Shown: piece by piece, positions 7,704 through 13,644 of the stretch
Position numbering within the stretch: the first letter of the stretch is position 1
How the letters are laid out: each line of letters begins with the position of its first letter
NCBI GenBank assembly: GCA_015661135.1
Contig: JACVXW010000034.1
Coordinates: 1-20,938, forward strand
Direction: 5' to 3'
DNA from: Chloroflexota bacterium
GTDB taxonomy: Bacteria > Chloroflexota > Limnocylindria > Limnocylindrales > CSP1-4
DNA: 20,938 bases
Translations under genes and position numbers: made by a program
Notes under the pieces: model-generated
Database searches by the model: none
What the model saw: only the letters and a program-made list of their open reading frames with translations
What the model was told of the DNA's origin: nothing

Positions 7704-7822
7704 CTGGCGCGCCGAACCCCCGGTCATCCCGGCTAGCGACCGGCACCGGAGCGCAGCGCGGGCTGGCGCGCCGCACCCCGCGGTCATCCTGGCCAATGAC
7801 CGCCGCCGGAGCACTGCGTGGG
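7704..7822. repeat. tandem imperfect repeat, two units of 59 and 60 bp, each with a hairpin
   Basis: Unit 1 (7704-7762) and unit 2 (7763-7822) both begin CTGGCGCGCCG and end GCGGG or GTGGG, and match at most positions. Each contains an inverted repeat: CCGGTC/GACCGG at 7720-7743, and a perfect 8-bp GCGGTCAT/ATGACCGC at 7780-7803 with an 8-base loop. The repeat fills the space between two convergent genes (methyltransferase and deacetylase-like). It could stop transcription from both sides, although no T-run follows, or be a REP-like dispersed element. Confidence 0.75.
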
Positions 7823-7862
7823 TTGTCGTCGGCGAATCCCGCCGGCGCGAGGCCCGTCTGGA

Positions 7863-8822
7863 TCACTTAAGCGTGTCGCGGCCGGTCACTGAACGTGGCC
7901 GACGCTGCGGGACGCCATTCGTCAGCTCGTTCGCGTGCTCGATTCCCCGGTCCACCTGGCGAGCATAGGCCGCGGCCACCTCGTCGAAAGGCCGGTGCCA
8001 GCGGCCGCCCGTATCCGACAGGTAGTGGACATTGCCGAAGACCATCGCCTCGTGGGTCAGCCCAAACCGGGCCATCGGCACCGGGGCAAGCCGCACGGCC
8101 GTCCGCCGCCCGCTCACCGGATCGATCCGGACGATCTCACGCTGCGGATCCCGCCCGGACGGATCGGGGCACTCCACGAACAGCTCCGAGTTGTTGAACC
8201 CGAGGTCACGACACAGGCGATCCCCGTGGGCGACCGACCCCACGATCTCGAATCCATGCCGCCGCAGGTGCGACAGCTCCTCCTCGAGGATCTCGAACGG
8301 GTCCCGGTCCTGGAGGAGCGCCACCGTGATCGCGTTGTTGTGGAGGGCGATCTCGTGCCCGAGTCCGGCGATCCGGTCCAGCGCCCGGAGCACGAACCGT
8401 GAGGGCCGGCCCAGCGAGCCCCGGCGGTAGTACCAGTCCGTGTGGAGCACTTCGTAGGTCGCGCGAAAGCCGTTCCGCGCTTCCCACTCGGCAAAGCGGA
8501 CGGAGTTCTCGACGTCGTGGTCCATGTCGTGCCGGAGGGCGATCAGTCGACCGGGCAGCGTAGCCCGCCGCTCGAAGGCCTCCCGGACAGGAACCACTTC
8601 CCCGGCGGAGGCCAACAGGGCACGGAGCCGTGCCAGGTCCGGAGGGCCGAAGGACCGCTTCCGGAGGAGGTCCTCCCGCGCCTTGAGCAGGACCGGGCGA
8701 TCGATGCCATCGATCCGCCGCCTGGGCTCCACCGCCTGCACGGCGCTCCGCCGAAGTGCCCGCCCGACCTGCTTCGCGGCGTGTCCGGCCCGGCGCCAGG
8801 GCGTGGGTCGGGGCGCTCCCAT
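7863..8822 (-). CDS. polysaccharide deacetylase-like protein (RHDxD / GHEIxLH type)
   Basis: The 319-residue protein has LRHDMDHDVENSVRFAEWEA at about 96-115, followed by RATYEVLHTDWYY, GHEIALHNN at 155-163 and SVAHGD at 196-201. This pattern (RHD-x-D, then GHEI-x-LH) belongs to a divergent branch of the NodB/polysaccharide deacetylase fold, in which Asp and two His would hold a metal ion. The His spacing differs from the classic H-(S/T)-x-x-H motif, so catalysis is likely but not certain. There is no signal peptide; the N-terminus is basic (RRAGHAAKQVGRALRR). It is the third gene of the minus-strand exporter operon, one base after the ATPase stop. A role in trimming acetyl groups from the glycan or its precursor is inferred. 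Confidence 0.72.
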   Translation of the reverse strand: MGAPRPTPWRRAGHAAKQVGRALRRSAVQAVEPRRRIDGIDRPVLLKAREDLLRKRSFGPPDLARLRALLASAGEVVPVREAFERRATLPGRLIALRHDMDHDVENSVRFAEWEARNGFRATYEVLHTDWYYRRGSLGRPSRFVLRALDRIAGLGHEIALHNNAITVALLQDRDPFEILEEELSHLRRHGFEIVGSVAHGDRLCRDLGFNNSELFVECPDPSGRDPQREIVRIDPVSGRRTAVRLAPVPMARFGLTHEAMVFGNVHYLSDTGGRWHRPFDEVAAAYARQVDRGIEHANELTNGVPQRRPRSVTGRDTLK

Positions 8823-8823
8823 C

Positions 8824-9648
8824 TCAGATGGCAGGGGCCGCAGCGCCCCGCCGGGTCTCCTCCGAGCGTTCCTCGTGGAGCCGGACGATCTCCTCGGGCT
8901 GTCCCTCGGCGATGACCTGGCCGTGCTCGATGAGCATGGCCCGGTTGCAGAACTCCGTGACCCAGTGCATGTCGTGGGTCACGAGCACGATCGCCTTGGC
9001 CCCCTTGGCCAGCTCAAGGACGCGGTCCTTGGACTTGGCGCGGAAGACCTGATCGCCCGTCGCCAGGACCTCGTCGAGGAGGAGGATGTCCGGGTCGACC
9101 GACGTGGCGATCGAGAAGCCGAGCCGGGCGCGCATCCCGGACGAGTAGGTCTTGATCGCGGCGTCGATGAACTGGCCGATGTCGGCGAACGCCACGATGT
9201 CCTCGAGGCGGCGCTGAATCTCGCTGTCGTCGATCCCGAGAAACGCCCCGGCCAGCAGGATGTTCTCCCGCCCCGACAGCTCCTGGTCGAATCCGGCGCC
9301 CAGCGTCAGCAGGCTGGAAAGGCGGCCCCGGATCCCAATCTCGCCCTCGGTCGGTTGGATGATCCCCGCGAGCGCCTGGAGGAGGGTCGACTTTCCGGCC
9401 CCGTTCGGGCCGATGACGGCGAGCGATTCGCCGTGCACGACCGTGAACGAAACATCGCGCAGCGCCCAGAAGTGGCCGCCACCGCCGTCCCGCCGAACGA
9501 ACTGGGCGAGCGAGTTCCGGAGGGTGTTCTTCCGGGTCAGGCGCAGGCTGTAGCGCACACCGAGACCCTTGACATCGATCGCGGGGAGGCGGCCCGAGTC
9601 GGTCGGGTCCGGCCCGTCCGAATCCGTCCCGTTCGGCGCGCTGATCAT
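8824..9648 (-). CDS. polysaccharide ABC exporter, ATP-binding subunit (Wzt/TagH type)
   Basis: The 274-residue ATPase has Walker A GPNGAGKST at 80-88, a Q-loop region, the signature YSSGMRARLGFS (168-179) as in Wzt/TagH/KpsT, Walker B DILLLDEVLATGD (187-199) and the switch His in THD (224-226). The N-terminal 25 residues are low-complexity. It pairs with the permease gene just upstream and powers export of lipid-linked glycan. ATG 9648 lies two bases after the permease stop; GTG 9654, overlapping that stop, is an alternative. The protein ends about 35 residues after the H-loop region, so it lacks the C-terminal carbohydrate-binding domain of E. coli O9a-type Wzt. This suggests an exporter that does not need a capped chain end. 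Confidence 0.93.
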   Translation of the reverse strand: MISAPNGTDSDGPDPTDSGRLPAIDVKGLGVRYSLRLTRKNTLRNSLAQFVRRDGGGGHFWALRDVSFTVVHGESLAVIGPNGAGKSTLLQALAGIIQPTEGEIGIRGRLSSLLTLGAGFDQELSGRENILLAGAFLGIDDSEIQRRLEDIVAFADIGQFIDAAIKTYSSGMRARLGFSIATSVDPDILLLDEVLATGDQVFRAKSKDRVLELAKGAKAIVLVTHDMHWVTEFCNRAMLIEHGQVIAEGQPEEIVRLHEERSEETRRGAAAPAI

Positions 9649-9650
9649 CG

Positions 9651-10517
9651 TCACAGGACCTTCGCGAACGTCGGCTCGACCCGCTTGAAGAACCAGGTGG
9701 CGACGAGCAGGAAGGCAAGGGAAACCGAGAGGACGCCACCCAGGGCGATCCAGTCGGGAGTCGTGCCCTCGTAGATGACCGATCGATAGGCGTTCAGGAT
9801 CGGATAGAACGGGTTGATCGTGATCAGCGTCGCGATCTGCGGGTGGGTGCGAGCCACGTCGTTGATGACCGCGGCGCCGTACAGCGCCGGCGAGAGGTAG
9901 AACCACAGGCGCAGCGCGTGGCGCGACAGGTTGCCGATGTCCCGGAAGAAGACATTGAGCGCGGCGGCGAGCACGCCCAGGGCGAGTGTGAAGACGAGCT
10001 GCACGGCGGCCACGACCGGGATCAGCACGAGCGTCGCACTGATCCGATCCGGAAATACCAGCAGCATCAGGGCTGCCAGCGGGACCATCCCGAACGCAAA
10101 CTGGGTGATCCCGGCCAGGATTGCCGCCACGGGCAGGACGATCTTGGGAAATTGGACCTGCTTGATCAGGCGATCCTGGCCGCTCACCGACGTGATCGTG
10201 TCGCCGATGGCGCTGGAGAACCACTTCCAGGGCAGGATCGCCGCGAAGATGAACAGTGCATAGTCGTCCTCGGCCCGCCCGAAGATGATGGACACGAGGA
10301 CCACGTAGACGACCATCTGGAGGAGGGGATCCAGGATCCACCAGACATTGCCGAAGAGGGTGTCCCGCCCCTTCTTCTTGAGGTCGGCGGCCACGAGGTA
10401 GCGAATGAGTTTCCGCCGCGACCACACATCGCTCCAGGCGACGCGGATGAGGCCCACGGGTCCCGGCCGAACGGCAGTGGTTCGAGCGACGGGTGGAGCG
10501 GGGCTGGCCGTTGACAT
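9651..10517 (-). CDS. polysaccharide ABC exporter, permease subunit (Wzm/TagG, ABC-2 family)
   Basis: This 288-residue membrane protein shows the ABC-2 layout: an amphipathic N-terminal region with RYLVAADLKKKGRDTLFGNVWWILDPLLQ (about 40-67), then six hydrophobic segments at roughly 63-80, 86-104, 125-152, 161-190, 200-218 and 258-276. The conserved FFRDIGNL (190-197) and FYLSPALY lie between the last helices. It forms the channel that moves undecaprenyl-linked glycan across the cytoplasmic membrane with its partner ATPase. ATG 10517 is supported by the family N-terminus; the open frame further upstream runs antisense to the glycosyltransferase. A possible -10 box TACCGT lies eight bases before it. 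It is divergent from the next + strand gene. Confidence 0.93.
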   Translation of the reverse strand: MSTASPAPPVARTTAVRPGPVGLIRVAWSDVWSRRKLIRYLVAADLKKKGRDTLFGNVWWILDPLLQMVVYVVLVSIIFGRAEDDYALFIFAAILPWKWFSSAIGDTITSVSGQDRLIKQVQFPKIVLPVAAILAGITQFAFGMVPLAALMLLVFPDRISATLVLIPVVAAVQLVFTLALGVLAAALNVFFRDIGNLSRHALRLWFYLSPALYGAAVINDVARTHPQIATLITINPFYPILNAYRSVIYEGTTPDWIALGGVLSVSLAFLLVATWFFKRVEPTFAKVL

Positions 10518-10525
10518 CGCGCCGA

Positions 10526-10567
10526 ACGGTAGCACGGGCCTCGCCGCGGCCGCCGCCCGACGATAAT
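10526..10567. promoter_or_regulatory. divergent promoter region with a -10 box on each strand
   Basis: On the + strand GATAAT (10562-10567) ends seven bases before GTG 10575, fitting a leaderless transcript from that GTG rather than from ATG 10566, whose AT is part of the -10 box. On the minus strand TACCGT (10531-10526) ends eight bases before the permease ATG. No clear -35 boxes are visible for either. The two promoters share a region of under 50 bases. Confidence 0.45.
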
Positions 10568-10574
10568 GCCCGGC

Positions 10575-11453
10575 GTGCCCCTCCGAATCCTCGTCGTTGC
10601 GCGCTGGTATCCATCGCATGACGTGCCCGGCCGGGGCAGCTTCGTCGCGGACCAGGTCGCCGCGCTCGCGGGCGCCGGTGCCCGCGTCCTGGTGATCTGC
10701 CCCGAGCCCGTCTACGCGGAAGGGCTCGATGGTCCGCAGCGGGCGGGACGGCTCGCCCGGGTCGAGCGCTGGGCGGCGGTGATCGCGTCTCGTCTGGCGT
10801 TCACCGCGCCCGTTGGCCGAGGCGCACCCGGGGTACCCGTCCTCCGGATCCCGGCACCACTGCCGGCAGGAGGCGATGCGACCCGCGATCCGGTGGAGCT
10901 GGCCGGGCTGGAGGCCGCTGCCCTGCTCCCGGTCGGGAGGGCACTCCACGCCGCGTGGCCGTTTGACGTGATCCACGCACACACGGGGCTACCCGACGGC
11001 CTCGCCGCGGCCTTCCTGGCCGACGCCGTGGGCGTACCGCTCTTGACCACCGAGCACGACAGCGCAACGCCGCGACGGCTGGAGGATCCCGCGGCGGTCG
11101 CCGCCTACCGGGGGCTCATGGGGCCGGGTCGGGCAGTCGTCTCGGTCAGCCGCGCCCTCGCCGGGAAGATCGTTGAGCGGCTCGGGCCCGACGTCGGCCG
11201 GATCGCCGCCGTCCCGAATGTCCTTCCCGTCGACACGTTCCGGATCCGTCCGGACGCGGAGCGGGATCCGCACGAGCTCCTCTGGATCGGGACGCGCAAG
11301 GAGAGCAAGGGCGCCGAAACGCTCCTGCGCGCCTTCGCGCTGCTGTATCAGGAGCGACCGGCGCTCCGGCTCCGGCTCATCGGCCGGGCTGCGTCGGAGG
11401 CGGAGGAGGGGCGCCTCGTGGCACTCGCGGGGGATCTGGGGGTTGCCGGGCCG
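10575..11453 (+). pseudogene. GT4 glycosyltransferase, N-terminal two thirds (disrupted)
   Basis: Starting at GTG 10575, the product begins MPLRILVVARWYPS, the classic first strand of GT4 enzymes. It continues with PGRGSFVADQVAALAGAGARV (18-38), DVIHAHTGLPDGLAAAF (131-147), TTEHDS (158-163) and VSVSRALA. The donor domain then begins with LLWIGTRKESKGAETLLRAFALL (235-257) and RLRLIG. The frame is good through GDLGVAG (about residue 292) and then becomes Trp/Arg/Ser-rich noise. The continuation, VATAMARAALFVHPS, is two frames away at about 11456. Roughly ten residues normally found at this point (the strand V-x-F-x-G) are missing, so a deletion of length 1 modulo 3 (about 31 bases) is likely. 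Confidence 0.75.
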
Positions 11454-11455
11454 GC

Positions 11456-12306
11456 GTGGCCACCGCGATGGCGCGGGCTGCGCTGTTCGTCCACCCGAGT
11501 CCATGGGAGACCTTTGGAGTCGTGGCCGCCGAGGCGCTCGCGATGGGCCTTCCGGTCGTCGCGACGCCGTCCGGAGGCGTCGAGGAGATCGTGGGCCGTG
11601 ACGGCCGGTTCGGAACGATCGCCCGGGATCACGCACCGGCCTCGCTTTCGGAGGCGATCGCCGAGACCATCGATCGCCGCACGACCTTCGATCCGGCTGC
11701 CCTGCGAGCGCACGTCGCTGGGCGCTACGCACCGGGCGTTGTAGCAGCGGACCTGCTCGCTCGGTTCGAGGCGCTGGGAGCGATCGCCGGGAGCGACGTG
11801 CCGGACCTCCAGGCGGCCGACCATATCGACCCGCCGGCCGTCGTTGTCGGCTTCCGCCGCGCATCGGCGGTCGCGCGAATCCCCGGGCTGCCGGCCTCGT
11901 TGGCTGCCCGATGCGCCGTGGTCACCTCGGCGGCGGTGCACCCACTGACCGGCGCGGCGACCGGCGAACCGACGCCCCAGACTGACGTGATCGCCTGGGC
12001 GGACGTGGACGCCGGCGCGATCTTTCGGGCACGCCTCGCTGCTCTCGGCGAGGTCCCGCAGCGGAGTCGTGGCAGGTGGCGCACAGTCCGCCACCCGCTC
12101 CGGGCCATCCAGCGGCGGCGGCTCTGGACCACGCAGCCGGCCCTCTTTGCCGAAGCGCGACACCGGGCCGTCGGCGAGGCAATCGCACGGATTCGGGGCC
12201 AGGTGACGTCCGGCCCCGTCATGGTGGTACGGCCGACGGGAGCGCCGAACTCGCACCCGGCACCCTGGGCTGGCTGGTTGACCGATGGGCGTCGCGCAAG
12301 ACATGA
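11456..12306 (+). pseudogene. GT4 glycosyltransferase, C-terminal part with an extra unrecognised domain (second frameshift near 12234)
   Basis: This frame resumes the gene at 10575 with FVHPSPWETFGVVAAEALAMGLPVVATPSGGVEEIV, the donor-binding Glu block of GT4 enzymes. After the normal end of the fold (LLARFEALG, about 11778) another ~170 residues follow that I do not recognise. They run from VVVGFRRASAVARIPG through DVIAWADVDAGAIFRARLAALGEVPQR to VMVVRP. At about 12234 the frame changes again: deleting one C from CCC would turn RPDGSAELAPG into the observed RPTGAPN. The next frame reads DGSAELAPGTLGWLVDRWASRKT and ends at TGA 12306, overlapping the next ATG exactly as other gene pairs do here. 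That makes the restored end at 12306 convincing. Confidence 0.68.
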
Positions 12307-13514
12307 GCGGAATCGCGACCCGACCGTCGCGTCCCGTGCTCATGATCGCCCACAGCTATTACGAGGAGGATCCGCGCGTCCGGCGGGAAGCCGAATCGCT
12401 CGTGGCGGCCGGGCGTGCCGTGGACGTGCTCGCGCTCCGTCGGCCCGGCGATCCGGGTCAGGCCACCATCGAAGGGGTGCAGGTGCGTCGCCTCGACGTG
12501 CAGCGCCACCAGGGCGCCGGGCTCCTGACGTACCTCGGCGAATACGTGTCCTTCCTGGTTCGCGCATCGGTGGCCGCCGTCCTGGGCCATCGCCGCCGCC
12601 GCTACGGGCTGGTCCAGGTGCATTCGCTGCCGGACTTCCTGGTCTTCGCGGCGCTCCCGCTCCGGCTCGTCGGCGTGCCGGTCCTGCTTGATCTGCACGA
12701 GGCGATGCCCGAGTTCTTTCGGTCGCGCTTCCCGCGCGCCCAGGGCCGAGTCATGAACCGGCTGCTCCTGCTCCAGGAGCGGTTGTCCATCGCCGCGGCG
12801 ACGGAAGTGATCACCGTCAACGAGGCCCTGCGCGATCGACTCGTCGGGCTCGGCGTGGACGCCGCCCGGATCAGTGTCGTCATCAACAGCCCGTCGCTCC
12901 GCCGGTTCGATCCGGCGGGCTATCCGCGACGGGAGTTCATGGCCGACGGGACGCTGAGGATCGTCTACGCGGGTGCCCTCACGCCGACCTATGAGCTCGA
13001 CGTCCTGCTGGATGCCGTGGCCCGGATGACATCCGACCGGCCGGACCTCCCCGTTCGGGTGGACCTTTTCGGCCGGGGCGACTCTGAGCCCGCCCTCCGG
13101 TCGCAGGTCGCGCGGCTCGGACTGGAGGAGCGCGTGGCATTTCACGGACGAATTCCGATCGAGACCGTCCCGGCCGCGATCGCGGCGGCCGATGTCGGTG
13201 TGGCGCCAACCCGACAGGATCGATTCACGGACATGAGCCTATCCACGAAGGCATTCGAGTACGCGGCGATGGGCAAGCCGGTCGTCTGCTCCCGTCTCCC
13301 GATGGTGGAACGGACCTTTCCAGCAGGATCCGTCTTCGTCTATCCGCCCGGAGACTCGGCCGCCCTGGCTCGGACGCTGCTGACGATCGTGGGAGACGCC
13401 GAAGCCAGGGGGGCGTCCGTCCTCCGAATGCTCACCACCACGCAGGGGCTCGCCTGGGAACTCGTGGCTCCGCGGTACCTCGACATGGTGGAACGACTGG
13501 CACGAAGGTGGTGA
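12303..13514 (+). CDS. glycosyltransferase, GT4-like, intact
   Basis: The 403-residue product starts at ATG 12303, overlapping the restored stop of the preceding gene (ATGA). N-terminal blocks are VLMIAHSYYEEDPRVRREA (12-30), VQVHSLPDF (105-112) and VLLDLHEAMPEFF (127-139). The donor half shows TEVITVNEALRDRL (167-180), RIVYAGALTPTYELDVLLDAV (219-239), DLFGRGD, VAFHGRIP (278-285), IAAADVGVAPT and STKAFEYAAMGKPVVCS (314-330), where Glu319 is the likely donor contact. HSYYEEDPRVRREAESL is typical of bacterial transferases working on capsule or wall glycans. The sugar specificity is unknown. There is no Shine-Dalgarno sequence, so translation probably relies on coupling to the upstream, now broken, frame. 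Confidence 0.9.
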   Translation: MSGIATRPSRPVLMIAHSYYEEDPRVRREAESLVAAGRAVDVLALRRPGDPGQATIEGVQVRRLDVQRHQGAGLLTYLGEYVSFLVRASVAAVLGHRRRRYGLVQVHSLPDFLVFAALPLRLVGVPVLLDLHEAMPEFFRSRFPRAQGRVMNRLLLLQERLSIAAATEVITVNEALRDRLVGLGVDAARISVVINSPSLRRFDPAGYPRREFMADGTLRIVYAGALTPTYELDVLLDAVARMTSDRPDLPVRVDLFGRGDSEPALRSQVARLGLEERVAFHGRIPIETVPAAIAAADVGVAPTRQDRFTDMSLSTKAFEYAAMGKPVVCSRLPMVERTFPAGSVFVYPPGDSAALARTLLTIVGDAEARGASVLRMLTTTQGLAWELVAPRYLDMVERLARRW

Positions 13515-13537
13515 ACCGGCGGAACTCCTCGTTGCGG

Positions 13538-13543
13538 TACGAT
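13538..13543 (+). promoter_or_regulatory. possible -10 box for the foldase-mazG-rph-rdgB operon
   Basis: TACGAT, 24 bases after the preceding stop, is the only -10-like hexamer in the 130-bp gap before the foldase gene. It would give a leader of about 95 bases that includes the triple 18-bp repeat. No -35 box is evident, so the call is tentative. Confidence 0.3.
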
Positions 13544-13558
13544 ACCGGCCCCGTCCGC

Positions 13559-13612
13559 GCGCCGGCATCTGCCCGCACGCTGGCGTCGGCCCGAACGCTG
13601 GCGTCGGCCCGC
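13559..13612 (+). repeat. three tandem 18-bp repeats in the leader of the foldase gene
   Basis: Units 13577-13594 and 13595-13612 (ACGCTGGCGTCGGCCCG plus one base) differ only at their last base. The preceding 18 bases (13559-13576) match the third unit at 14 of 18 positions. The array ends 32 bases before ATG 13645, in a stretch without a recognised gene. It could be a binding site for a regulator, or replication slippage. Confidence 0.8.
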
Positions 13613-13644
13613 GCGCCCCACCATCTGCAGGAAACCATCACCCC

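Noticed and set aside
7704..7822. Insertion-sequence remnant
   Set aside because: The element is a head-to-tail duplication with internal hairpins; there are no terminal inverted repeats at its ends and no transposase fragment.
10566..10568. ATG 10566 as the start of the glycosyltransferase
   Set aside because: Its AT forms the end of the GATAAT -10 box; GTG 10575 gives the usual MPLRILVVARWYPS N-terminus and the right distance to the promoter.
9649..10614. Extension of the ATPase frame upstream of ATG 9648 through the permease gene
   Set aside because: The ABC-2 permease is clearly encoded in another frame of the same strand; the extension is Arg/Gly/His-rich noise.
13559..13612. CRISPR-like array
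   Set aside because: The repeats are directly adjacent with no spacers and number only three.
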